This document shows, one piece after another, positions 23,166 to 30,692 of a stretch of 64,000 nucleotides of DNA. Made by a program: the position numbers and the translations under genes. Under the pieces are notes generated by a model. That model was not told the DNA's origin. It did not search any database and saw only the letters and a list, made by a program, of their open reading frames with translations. Source of the DNA: a virus; IMG/VR virus record IMGVR_UViG_3300025687_000026, positions 1 through 64,000 of that record. One strand, written 5' to 3'. The first letter of the stretch is position 1, and each line of letters opens with the position of its first letter.

Positions 23166-24271
23166 GCAACTGGATGAACGAGACGAGCAAGAAGACTGGA
23201 TGTCACACCGGCAACCCCGTGGTGTTTGAAGCGATGGGTGTCAAGGTGCACGCTGGAGGGCACAGCCGTAACGGTGGCTACCACCGCATGTCACCTGCGC
23301 CTGACCTCGCCATGGGTCCTGCTCAGGTCATGGGCAAGCAATCAGCAACCGTAGTCCCCGACGGTTTCACCTGCGCTGAGCATGTGTCGACCCCATACAT
23401 CATCAGCATCGACTGGCCTGACTTCGACATCCCTCAGGACATCCACCGTGAGTGGTGGCTCTCCCTCGTTGATGACATGCGACGACTCGGTATCAAGAGC
23501 GTCTCCACGCAGTGCGTTGGTGGCCATGGTCGCACTGGTGTGCAACTCGCCATCCTTGCTCACATCATGGGTGCAGTGCAGAAGCCCGATGCCGCCTCCC
23601 TCATCAAGTGGGTGCGCTCTACCTACTGCAGTCACGCTGTTGAGACTGCGAGTCAACAACAGTATGTTGCCGAGTGCTGTGACATACCCATGGGGGATTC
23701 ATTGTTCGCATCATTCAAGGCCCGTGGGCCGTCCTTGACCTTCAGTGATGATGCCCCAGTCAGCGTGCCTAAAAGCATCTACTGGGCTGACGAGGATGAA
23801 GACTATGAAGACGGGCTCTCCATACCCAAGGGCTTCAATCTCCTCGGCTGTCACGACTGTGGTGACCTGAGTTGGGTGCATGAAGACGATGCTGATAAAC
23901 CGTGCAAGTGCGGTAGCCCTGAGCGACTGAATACCAACGACATCCTCTACGATACAAATGCAACTTGCCTTGAGTGCGACAGCCCGTGCAACGACTTAGC
24001 CATCCAATCTGATGGCCGTTGCCTATCTTGTCATGCTCAGGAGCAGAAGAAGAAGACACGGGATGGCGATGTGCAGTGCGGTAAGTGCAAGCGTTACTAC
24101 ATCCCTGAGGTCATCAACTGTAAGACATTCCACTGTGTGGGTTGCGAGCGCAAGGCCACACAGAAGCCCAAGGGCAAAGGCAAGAAAGGACTCAAGCCTG
24201 TGCCCAAGGGCGGGCTCAAGGGCAAGGACCTGTATGACTTCGTTGATGGCTTTAAGGAGGACAACTGCTGA
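23162..24271 (+). CDS. Cys-based (dual-specificity-like) phosphatase with C-terminal zinc ribbons
   Basis: 369 residues. QCVGGHGRTGVQLAIL matches the CX5R(T/S) P-loop of protein tyrosine/dual-specificity phosphatases: nucleophile C118, R124. DWPDFDIP about 35 residues upstream may supply the general-acid Asp. The C-terminal half carries several CxxC pairs (CHDCGD, CKCGS, CLECDSPC, CLSCH, CGKCKRYY, CVGCE), enough for about three zinc ribbons, and ends in a Lys/Gly-rich tail. Such a fusion suggests a nucleic-acid-associated phosphatase acting on RNA 5' ends, protein or a phosphorylated partner. The gene before it may encode a phosphohistidine domain. Confidence 0.75.
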   Translation: MSNWMNETSKKTGCHTGNPVVFEAMGVKVHAGGHSRNGGYHRMSPAPDLAMGPAQVMGKQSATVVPDGFTCAEHVSTPYIISIDWPDFDIPQDIHREWWLSLVDDMRRLGIKSVSTQCVGGHGRTGVQLAILAHIMGAVQKPDAASLIKWVRSTYCSHAVETASQQQYVAECCDIPMGDSLFASFKARGPSLTFSDDAPVSVPKSIYWADEDEDYEDGLSIPKGFNLLGCHDCGDLSWVHEDDADKPCKCGSPERLNTNDILYDTNATCLECDSPCNDLAIQSDGRCLSCHAQEQKKKTRDGDVQCGKCKRYYIPEVINCKTFHCVGCERKATQKPKGKGKKGLKPVPKGGLKGKDLYDFVDGFKEDNC

Positions 24272-24272
24272 C

Positions 24273-24295
24273 TTCACTACTTAAAGCAGTATCAA
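24273..24295 (+). promoter_or_regulatory. 23-nt promoter element, copy 9
   Basis: AAAGCAGTATCAA form, starting just after the phosphatase stop. ATG 24325 is 52 nt from the element start, behind GAGGAGG. Confidence 0.75.
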
Positions 24296-24324
24296 TGAAA
24301 GAGAACACCGAGGAGGAAACAAAC

Positions 24325-24750
24325 ATGAGTAACACCGATGGACAATATGGAGAACACCGACTGCAAGTGCGCTGTGAGTTTGATGCTCAACGCATTCACC
24401 TGCAGGGCGTAGGAGAAATACAGGTCAACCGCAAGTATGGCTTGGCCCTTGAACTACAGGCACCGCCTGAACTCACCGGCTGGCTACAGGAACAGGAGCC
24501 CACGACTGTGAGCCCCGCCAGCGGCAACGCCCTCTACATCAGGGCAGAGATGCGGCACTACTTTGAGAGCGACACCACACAACTCGTCGTGTTCGGTGAA
24601 TCGCTCAACCACCCTGAAGGGGCTGCGCTTGCGATGGACCCGAACGCTGAGAACCTCGCCGTGCAGACACTCATCGAGTTCGCCAAGCAGAACGGATTGC
24701 TGACTCTCGTGGCTGGCGACCCTTACACTGTGGAGGACAGCGAAGAGTAG
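24325..24750 (+). CDS. Unknown acidic protein
   Basis: 141 residues from the ATG behind GAGGAGG; the ATG at 24295 overlaps the promoter element. Mixed beta/alpha appearance, acidic, no Cys besides one, ends EDSEE. Single-gene transcription unit between promoter copies 9 and 10. Confidence 0.7.
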   Translation: MSNTDGQYGEHRLQVRCEFDAQRIHLQGVGEIQVNRKYGLALELQAPPELTGWLQEQEPTTVSPASGNALYIRAEMRHYFESDTTQLVVFGESLNHPEGAALAMDPNAENLAVQTLIEFAKQNGLLTLVAGDPYTVEDSEE

Positions 24751-24752
24751 TC

Positions 24753-24775
24753 TTCACTACTTAAAGCAGCATTAA
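24753..24775 (+). promoter_or_regulatory. 23-nt promoter element, copy 10
   Basis: AAAGCAGCATTAA form, 2 nt after the previous stop. ATG 24805 is 52 nt from the element start with AAGGAGG 8 nt before it; leader nearly identical to those of copies 8 and 9. Confidence 0.75.
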
Positions 24776-24804
24776 CAAAAGAGGACACCAAGGAGGAAAC
24801 AAAC

Positions 24805-25338
24805 ATGGACAACCAAGACAATACGAAAGAAGAGAAACGAATGCAAGCACTGGCCGACAAGCACGCCGCTGACTACTCATACGGTCAATCGTGTGTGCCT
24901 GCAGGCAGCACTGACTCATCCACCCCGTTGGACACTGAGTTCTTCGGCGTGCGGATGCTCAATGGAGACATCCACAACCTGAGCGGCATGCACCATCGTG
25001 ACCGAATCATCGGAAATGAATACATCACATCGGACGGCATGCGGCACACAACACTTACTGCTCCGAGGCATGAGGTGCTGGACCACTACTCACAGGGGGA
25101 GTTCGAGGTCGACTGCATCGTCGTCCTCAGGATGCTCCCCTTCACACATAGGTGTGGTCATGTCTTCTACACCAACGATTGGTCAAGACCGATTCGAGCC
25201 CCCATCACACCGTTGGTCGAGGTTGTCGCTGAACTCAGCGACCTCACCATCGAGTCACCTGCAGAAGCGTGGAACTATGACCTCGCTGTTGTTCCTATTC
25301 CATCAGGTCAGTATGACTTGACGGAGGTGATTGCATGA
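24805..25338 (+). CDS. Unknown protein
   Basis: 177 residues. Contains FGVRMLNGDIHNLSGMHHRD in the middle and a Cys/His-containing FTHRCGHVFYTNDW. No catalytic signature could be assigned. Coupled by ATGA to the 506-residue protein after it. Confidence 0.65.
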   Translation: MDNQDNTKEEKRMQALADKHAADYSYGQSCVPAGSTDSSTPLDTEFFGVRMLNGDIHNLSGMHHRDRIIGNEYITSDGMRHTTLTAPRHEVLDHYSQGEFEVDCIVVLRMLPFTHRCGHVFYTNDWSRPIRAPITPLVEVVAELSDLTIESPAEAWNYDLAVVPIPSGQYDLTEVIA

Positions 25339-26855
25339 GCGGAGAATGGAAAGGCTGGAACACATGGGAACGATACGAGAAAGCAGGAATTGTTGAGCGG
25401 AGTCTTGACTTTAGCGAGGAAGACATCATCGTCGACCACGCTGTCGGGCGAACGAAGAACGCCATCGGCAAGTGTTGGCCGATGGATGCGGCCGTGGCCT
25501 ACAGTCTGATGAAGGCTGGCCCGAACGCCTCGTTGACTTGGTCAGACCTCGTCAACCCCTTCACCCGTGCCGCCGCAGTCATGATGACACGCAAGGTGGC
25601 GTGGGGTGAAGTGCCCACGCCGGGCACTCCGTCCTGCGGTCACGATGAGTTCACGGGCTACCGAGCGTTGCTCGGCCGCCCGTCTAAGGACGCCAACGGC
25701 TACCTGCGATTCAGCACCGGCAGTTGGAACACCAAGACCATGAAGCAGTGGTTCAACGATTTGAAGTTGCCCGACGACCACCCTGCCCGCCCTCTCGCTG
25801 AAGTCAGGCTGAGCGAGTATAGCGTTATCTTCTTCGAGCACATCCTTCAAACGCCAGCATTCAAGCCCTTGTTGGACTTGCTCGTTGAGCGGTTCCCTGA
25901 CTTCAAGGTGGTGAAAGACACGCAGGTGAATTATGCTCTCACACACTACAAAGGTGAGTGTGCGTGGGCCAACGACAGTGAGAAGGCATGTCTCCATCAC
26001 GACACACCAAAGTCCACCATGTGGGCCTTGGTGCGCCACGCTGACAACGACGGCTTCGTCACTGCTTACACCCGTAAGGCTTGTCACAGTGGGTGGAACA
26101 ACCACCAGTGGAGTGATAGGGACATCAAACCTACCAGCACCGTCTCATGGGATGAGGTGCGTCGCAGCATGGCTGCCGCTGTTCCTGAGCACGAGGTCAT
26201 CGGTCATATCAAAGATAGCCTCTCTCGTATGCTCAAGCGCAACGACAACATCGTGAGCAAGGAGGGTATCGGTAAGAACGCCAAGCACAAGTGGTCCGAC
26301 TGGGGTTGGCTCGCTGAGATGGCTTCGTATGTCAAGAACACCAACAGCAAAAAGCGCAAGGAAGGTGACATCGTCAACGGCTGGGTCTACACCAAGACTC
26401 GCTCTCGTCAGTCCTACGGTCACGAGATTGCCGACTTCGTGTGGACGCCACAGCAAGAAGTCAAGGACTACATCGTGGCTCGTAAAGAGTATGATGATTG
26501 GAACGCTCGTGGTGTGCTCACCAACATGCGCTTCGCTTCCAAGGCTCAGGCCGAGGCGTTCGCCACGGCTATCGCCGCTGCTCACCTTGAGAACGGGGGC
26601 TTCTTCGCCTACCGCACTCACGAGGACTTCGAGAAGCGTGAGGACGAGGTGAATGTTCAGTGGAGCATCCGCTCCATCGACCAAACGAGTTCCCTCGTCA
26701 TGCTCGGCACCGTCGACCCTGAGGAATACTTCAGTCCTGAGGACATCATGATGCTCATGCGCAACGCTGCTCCCTCGGTCATCGCCGAGCACCGTGATAA
26801 GTTCGAGCGACTACCCTCCTACAACATCAAGGAGGTAAAGCCCGATGGGCAGTGA
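25335..26855 (+). CDS. Unknown 506-residue protein
   Basis: Rich in Trp and Lys, with KWSDWGWLAEMASYVKNTN and KKRKEGDIVNGWVYTKT suggesting a basic surface. The C-terminal third looks alpha/beta (FASKAQAEAFATAIAAAHL). No nucleotide-binding or nuclease motif is evident. Its size and codon use match the neighbouring 770-residue and phosphatase genes, so the block 20853-28165 may work together. Confidence 0.7.
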   Translation: MSGEWKGWNTWERYEKAGIVERSLDFSEEDIIVDHAVGRTKNAIGKCWPMDAAVAYSLMKAGPNASLTWSDLVNPFTRAAAVMMTRKVAWGEVPTPGTPSCGHDEFTGYRALLGRPSKDANGYLRFSTGSWNTKTMKQWFNDLKLPDDHPARPLAEVRLSEYSVIFFEHILQTPAFKPLLDLLVERFPDFKVVKDTQVNYALTHYKGECAWANDSEKACLHHDTPKSTMWALVRHADNDGFVTAYTRKACHSGWNNHQWSDRDIKPTSTVSWDEVRRSMAAAVPEHEVIGHIKDSLSRMLKRNDNIVSKEGIGKNAKHKWSDWGWLAEMASYVKNTNSKKRKEGDIVNGWVYTKTRSRQSYGHEIADFVWTPQQEVKDYIVARKEYDDWNARGVLTNMRFASKAQAEAFATAIAAAHLENGGFFAYRTHEDFEKREDEVNVQWSIRSIDQTSSLVMLGTVDPEEYFSPEDIMMLMRNAAPSVIAEHRDKFERLPSYNIKEVKPDGQ

Positions 26856-27174
26856 CGACCGTGTCACTGAGCCACTGCGAGCCGAGAACATCAGCAACGA
26901 TGGGATGTGGACCCTTTCAAGTGGTCACATCGTAGACCTGCGAAATGTTCAACTACGCCTCCCCGGTGACTACGGACATGAGGCCGTCAGTGCTGTGCTC
27001 TGCGGGACCGAGGGTTTCCTTGAATCCTGCCCGATGTGCATGGTCACGCTTGCTGACACAGACTCGCTATTCATCATCATGGAGCAACACTTCTACCTCG
27101 TGGGAAAGTGCTGTAACACGATGATGCTTTACGAGATAGCCAAAGACATGAAGGAGATGAAACAATGGACATGA
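26845..27174 (+). CDS. Unknown protein with CxxC
   Basis: 109 residues, overlapping the previous gene by 11 nt. ESCPMCMVTLADTDSLF carries a Cys pair and GKCCN another, so a zinc ribbon is possible. The C-terminus is helical. Confidence 0.6.
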   Translation: MGSDDRVTEPLRAENISNDGMWTLSSGHIVDLRNVQLRLPGDYGHEAVSAVLCGTEGFLESCPMCMVTLADTDSLFIIMEQHFYLVGKCCNTMMLYEIAKDMKEMKQWT

Positions 27175-27908
27175 ACGAAGACTTTGACCCTGAACTGAAA
27201 GTATGGATGCTGGAGCACTTTGGTAGAATGGCTCCCGGTGCCGTGTGGCGGCCGGAAGGCACTGGCCTGCGTTACCGTAAGAGTGGTGACGATGTGCTGA
27301 CGCTTGACCATCGCATCGACCACCCTGACTCTGTGCACCATCACGAGCGCATCGTTCGTCTGATGGAGTCGGTCAACCTTCGGGTTGAAGACGACGAGGT
27401 CATGGTCACGCCTGCTGCCCTGTCAGCGGAGGACGCCTTCCGTCAGGAGATGCAGGAGCGGCAAGCCGTCGCTTCATCGTGGACCTGTGAGTGCGGCATC
27501 CGCCTCGCCGACATGGACCTTGAGGACGGCACGCCGACCTTCATGGGTGAGCGTGAAATCCTACTGGACGACGGTGAAACATCTTCCATTGAGGACTGGG
27601 CTGTGGTCATCACCTGCGGTGAATGCGACGGCAAAGAGATACCGATGAACCCTGACGACTACAACTTGCTGGCGGGTGACGACCTCTTCATGCGCTATCG
27701 AAATGAGTTCGGTTACCTCAGTGCGATGACTCGTCAACAAATGTTTGAGATGGCGTCGGGCGATGAACTCGGGGTCCTTGTCGGTAGCGAGTGTCCTGAC
27801 ACTGGCGAGAAGGTTCCGCCATGGATGTGGGGCACTTACTGTTCTCGTGACTACGACCTTGACGCCATCTACAAGGAACTCATCAGCGACCCCACGGAGG
27901 AAGAGTAG
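27165..27908 (+). CDS. Unknown protein with zinc-ribbon-like insert
   Basis: 247 residues. CECGIRLADMD and, about 45 residues later, CGECDGKEI form two Cys pairs around an acidic loop. A His-rich stretch (HRIDHPDSVHHHERI) precedes them. Ends SDPTEEE. No family recognised. Confidence 0.65.
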   Translation: MDMNEDFDPELKVWMLEHFGRMAPGAVWRPEGTGLRYRKSGDDVLTLDHRIDHPDSVHHHERIVRLMESVNLRVEDDEVMVTPAALSAEDAFRQEMQERQAVASSWTCECGIRLADMDLEDGTPTFMGEREILLDDGETSSIEDWAVVITCGECDGKEIPMNPDDYNLLAGDDLFMRYRNEFGYLSAMTRQQMFEMASGDELGVLVGSECPDTGEKVPPWMWGTYCSRDYDLDAIYKELISDPTEEE

Positions 27909-28165
27909 TGCACAACTATCCTGACAACTGGAGTTGGTCGGCCTACGACGAGCACCATGACCCGAAGTTACAGTGCGGTCACCATCTACACGACGGTTGT
28001 GACTGTTGGTGTGAGTGGGCTTTTGACGACAAGGCTCATGCTCCGGGTGAGTGCACATCGAGCAACTGTCGCCTTGCCTCCTGCAAACACTGCGGTGAGG
28101 CGTTCAAAAACGCTGACAGAGACGAGCCTGCTGTTTGTGCCTACTGCTCAGGAGAGGAGGAGTAG
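27908..28165 (+). CDS. Cys/His-rich small zinc protein
   Basis: 85 residues with ten Cys. Motifs CGHHLHDGCDCWCEW, CTSSNCRLASCKHCGEAF and CAYCSGEEE indicate at least two zinc sites. The GTG start overlaps the preceding TAG (TAGTG). Probably nucleic-acid or protein binding. Confidence 0.65.
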   Translation: MHNYPDNWSWSAYDEHHDPKLQCGHHLHDGCDCWCEWAFDDKAHAPGECTSSNCRLASCKHCGEAFKNADRDEPAVCAYCSGEEE

Positions 28166-28288
28166 ATGTGCGATGGCGTCGTAACACCGTGCAAGAAGTG
28201 CAGTCGGTGGAGCGCAGGCACCCACGAGTGCGTGGCCCCAAGTGCCGAGGCTGTCGCCGAGACGAAGAGGTGCTCCACCCAACCCTGA
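28166..28288 (+). CDS. Short Cys protein, frame 1 of an overlapping pair
   Basis: 40 residues: MCDGVVTPCKKCSRWSAGTH followed by ECV and an Ala/Glu tail. CKKC and a following Cys look like half of a zinc ribbon. The other half (CRGC and CHRC) is encoded in the overlapping -1 frame. Either the two frames are joined by frameshifting at a C run near 28236, or there is a frame error in the sequence, or they are separate peptides. Confidence 0.45.
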   Translation: MCDGVVTPCKKCSRWSAGTHECVAPSAEAVAETKRCSTQP

Positions 28289-28344
28289 GTCTTTGTCACC
28301 GATGCTACATGATAATCAAATCAAGAGGTGTGTATGATGAGTGA
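28189..28344 (+). CDS. Zinc-ribbon half in the overlapping -1 frame
   Basis: From a GTG this frame gives 51 residues including KCRGCRRDEEVLHP, then LCHRCYMIIKSRG: a CxxC-x13-CxxC ribbon with a basic tail. It ends inside the start of the PC4-like gene, as expected for a real coupled gene. The N-terminal start is uncertain and may in fact be supplied by the frame-1 peptide. Confidence 0.4.
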   Translation: MQEVQSVERRHPRVRGPKCRGCRRDEEVLHPTLSLCHRCYMIIKSRGVYDE

Positions 28345-28603
28345 AGTAACCGTATGGCGAACAGCGAGCATGGAAGGTAAATGGAGGGACGGCAAGGGCG
28401 ATGTGCGCCTTGCGTTCATTGATTACTACGGCAAGTCATGGATTGACTTGCGCATTGTAAATACAAGCGATGGTAAGAATCAACACACACGCCACGGCGT
28501 AAGGCTGACGCTACAGCAGATGAAGGAGATGCTCCCCCGCCTGCTGGAAGCCATCGAGGAATGCGAGGCTATCGAAGAGCAGCGTTCACGCAAGGAGGAC
28601 TGA
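28337..28603 (+). CDS. PC4/p15-like ssDNA-binding protein
   Basis: 88 residues from the ATG 6 nt after GAGGTG. Four strands and a C-terminal helix are suggested: RLAFIDYYGKSWIDLRIVN, then TRHGVRLTLQQMKEMLPRLL. The Y-x-GKxWIDLR core and the strand GVRLT followed by a helix fit the PC4 transcriptional coactivator fold, which binds single-stranded DNA as a dimer and aids transcription or recombination. Matched by eye only. Confidence 0.6.
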   Translation: MSEVTVWRTASMEGKWRDGKGDVRLAFIDYYGKSWIDLRIVNTSDGKNQHTRHGVRLTLQQMKEMLPRLLEAIEECEAIEEQRSRKED

Positions 28604-28609
28604 GTGAGC

Positions 28610-28681
28610 ATGAGTGAACGGACGGAACACTGTCGCTGTGGCCTTCACTACTTAAAGCAGCATCAAAAGGTGATACCATGA
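28610..28681 (+). CDS. Possible 23-residue peptide across promoter copy 11
   Basis: MSERTEHCRCGLHYLKQHQK then VIP. AAGGAGG lies 15 nt upstream and the stop overlaps the next start (ATGA). It reads the promoter element in a different frame from the other genes. Could be chance. Confidence 0.25.
   Translation: MSERTEHCRCGLHYLKQHQKVIP
28644..28666 (+). promoter_or_regulatory. 23-nt promoter element, copy 11
   Basis: AAAGCAGCATCAA form. ATG 28678 is only 34 nt from the element start, so leaderless initiation is predicted. Confidence 0.75.
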
Positions 28682-28902
28682 ACCGAGCAAGAAACATCCC
28701 CGAAGTCGAATACGAACTGCTGAAGCATCTGATGTCCAGCGTGAACATCACTCCGCTTGAAGCGGCCATGGCTACTGACGAGCACAGCCGGAAACGATTC
28801 GATAATGGCGTGAAGAACATACTTGCCTTGCTTGACAACATGGTCGAGCGCAGGCTGCACCGACTACCCAAAGAGCACGCTGACTACAAAGCCAAGGAGT
28901 GA
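28678..28902 (+). CDS. Unknown helical protein
   Basis: 74 residues: two to three helices, YELLKHLMSSVNITPLEAAM and FDNGVKNILALLDNMVERRL, in a pattern reminiscent of small HTH domains, basic at the C-terminus. First gene behind promoter copy 11. Confidence 0.6.
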   Translation: MNRARNIPEVEYELLKHLMSSVNITPLEAAMATDEHSRKRFDNGVKNILALLDNMVERRLHRLPKEHADYKAKE

Positions 28903-28907
28903 GTGCC

Positions 28908-29222
28908 GTGAACCGACTCTTTCCGAATGCACCTGAGTCTATCCGATGTAGGATGTGCACCAACATGTTTCCCAATCCCATCCTCAACGGAGCACGCGGC
29001 GTCACAGTTGTGTGTCCCACCTGCAGGACCAACATGTTCAGTGCAAAGACGCAGCGAGCGATGGCTCGTGCTATGACTGAGCCGACCAAGAGCGGGCCGA
29101 CCCCTGAGTCCGTGACTCCTGTGCCTGAAGTTACCACTCAGTTAGATGAGTTCGTCTTCAAGTGTCTCAACGACTACCGCTCTTCACTACTTAAAGCAGT
29201 ATCAAAGGAGGGTCATGAATGA
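28908..29222 (+). CDS. Zinc-ribbon protein ending in promoter-encoded SLLKAVS
   Basis: 104 residues from a GTG that lies 8 nt after AAGGAG; GTG 28899 is an alternative. CRMCTNMF and CPTCRTNMF form a clear zinc ribbon (C-x2-C...C-x2-C). A Pro/Thr-rich linker leads to a helix and SSLLKAVSK encoded by promoter copy 12. Probably nucleic-acid binding; function unknown. Confidence 0.65.
   Translation: MNRLFPNAPESIRCRMCTNMFPNPILNGARGVTVVCPTCRTNMFSAKTQRAMARAMTEPTKSGPTPESVTPVPEVTTQLDEFVFKCLNDYRSSLLKAVSKEGHE
29183..29205 (+). promoter_or_regulatory. 23-nt promoter element, copy 12 (inside a coding region)
   Basis: AAAGCAGTATCAA form, read in frame as SLLKAVS by the preceding gene. ATG 29219 is 36 nt from the element start: leaderless class. 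Confidence 0.72.
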
Positions 29223-29800
29223 AGCAACTCTCCGAGATGGACTGGACTGATGGGACGGCCAAGGCACTGAAGGTGGCCGCCTCTCAGATTGAGAAGCGTG
29301 AGAAGTCCCTGCATGACAAGCATGAGGACTACTACGCTGACCCGCAACTCATGCTCATGGACATGACTACTGGCTCAAGCGTCATGCTGACGACTGAGCC
29401 ACACACTGGGGGTAAGACCCACGGCCATGGCTACCGTCGCTGCGCTGCTGTCGAGCAACGCATCCCTCGTAAGTTACCGATGAAGCGTGTCATGCGGCGC
29501 TTGTTGCGCATGGCGATTCGCAACTTCGTTCCCACAGATGCTGACCCCGATGAGATGAGCCCTGTCGTCAAGAAGGCTCTCAAGGACATAGCGGCCATCA
29601 TCGCTGACGACAGTATCGAAGACGACGACAAGCACGAGGCTGCGCTTGATGCAGCCCTTGAGAAGATTCTCGGGCACACGATGTCCACCCGTTCGGGTGA
29701 CACGCTGCTCAAGATGCAGGCCATTCCCCTGAGCACGGCGCACATGGATGTGAGCGCCATCAAGGCTGAAGTGGATGAACAACTGGAGGTAGAAGTATGA
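29219..29800 (+). CDS. Unknown protein
   Basis: 193 residues. An N-terminal helix with MDWTDGTAKALKVAASQIEK, a Gly/His loop GGKTHGHGYRR, a basic segment (RKLPMKRVMRRLLRMAIR) and an acidic C-terminal helical region. The basic stretch suggests nucleic-acid contact. No family recognised. Confidence 0.65.
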   Translation: MKQLSEMDWTDGTAKALKVAASQIEKREKSLHDKHEDYYADPQLMLMDMTTGSSVMLTTEPHTGGKTHGHGYRRCAAVEQRIPRKLPMKRVMRRLLRMAIRNFVPTDADPDEMSPVVKKALKDIAAIIADDSIEDDDKHEAALDAALEKILGHTMSTRSGDTLLKMQAIPLSTAHMDVSAIKAEVDEQLEVEV

Positions 29801-30357
29801 CCAAAAAGAACCGAGGAAAATGGACGACGAATGAAGAGAAGAAATTGGTGGGCCTGTTCAAGCAGGGACTCAAAGTGAAGCAGATTGCCCGAGTGCTCGG
29901 GCGAACCTTCGCTGCGACGAACACCCGCCTGAGTTACCTACGCAAGAGCGGAGCGCTTGATGAGAAGCGAGGCGCATCCAATGGACCAGTCACCCCTGCG
30001 ACCGGTGAGCGTGGACCAAACGACACACAACCAACTGGCGAAGATGCACTCCCGACAGCCATACAGAAGCGAGACATGGTCAGCATCAGTAGCGAGGAGT
30101 TGCGTTCACTGCGTGACGCTGTCAAGCAATTGAAGAAGAAGAACTCGGAAGGCCGTGCGAGAAACATCGTCGCTAACCGGCGAATCAAGACGCTGGAGAA
30201 TGCACTTGACTTTGCTGAGAAGAAGATGGACCAAGGCTTCGCCGCTCAAGAGTTCACTCAGCAACTGCAGCGTGAGAACGCAGCCTTGCGCAAAGCACTC
30301 GCTGCACTGAACGAAGTCATCCTCGTCTACACTGCACGAGGTGAAGACAGCGCATGA
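29797..30357 (+). CDS. SANT/Myb-like DNA-binding protein with coiled coil
   Basis: 186 residues. RGKWTTNEEKKLVGLFKQGL, then KQIARVLGRTFAATNTRLSYL, is a Myb/SANT-type three-helix pattern (W...E...L...G......A..LGR). A Ser/Thr/Pro linker and a long coiled coil (about 95-185) follow. Likely a DNA-binding dimer, plausibly a viral transcription regulator. Coupled to the cyclin-box gene after it by ATGA. Confidence 0.7.
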   Translation: MTKKNRGKWTTNEEKKLVGLFKQGLKVKQIARVLGRTFAATNTRLSYLRKSGALDEKRGASNGPVTPATGERGPNDTQPTGEDALPTAIQKRDMVSISSEELRSLRDAVKQLKKKNSEGRARNIVANRRIKTLENALDFAEKKMDQGFAAQEFTQQLQRENAALRKALAALNEVILVYTARGEDSA

Positions 30358-30692
30358 GTGACAAGGCCGACGCTCTAAGGCGTGCTGTCGAAGCGCACAG
30401 TGAGAACGACCGGACTCTTGAACTGGCGACCAGCCTCGGCTTGAGCGTCGAGCAGTTCGCCGCCGCCAAAATGCTACAGATACGGATTGAACAAGCACCG
30501 AATTGGTTCGGTGTGCGCAGTCCTCACGGGTTGATGGTTGACTGCATTTACCTCGTGGCGAAGCGCAGCGGCATGAAGACAAGTGCTGTCAAGATGAGAG
30601 AGCACACGCTGAAGATTTTCGGAGTCGGCACTCAGCCTCGTCCGAGTTCATGGATGCAGGACTTCACTGAACTCGTCGAGGAGTTTGCATGA
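30354..30692 (+). CDS. Single cyclin-box, TFB-like protein (candidate transcription factor)
   Basis: 112 residues. The segment SPHGLMVDCIYLVAKRSGMK followed by TSAVKMREHTLKIFGVG has the shape of half a TFIIB/TFB core (small helix, YLA helix, recognition helix before T/R). A full TFB has two such repeats and a zinc ribbon; here there is one repeat and no ribbon. If real, it could compete with or redirect host TFB at viral promoters. Weak similarity by eye. Confidence 0.5.
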   Translation: MSDKADALRRAVEAHSENDRTLELATSLGLSVEQFAAAKMLQIRIEQAPNWFGVRSPHGLMVDCIYLVAKRSGMKTSAVKMREHTLKIFGVGTQPRPSSWMQDFTELVEEFA

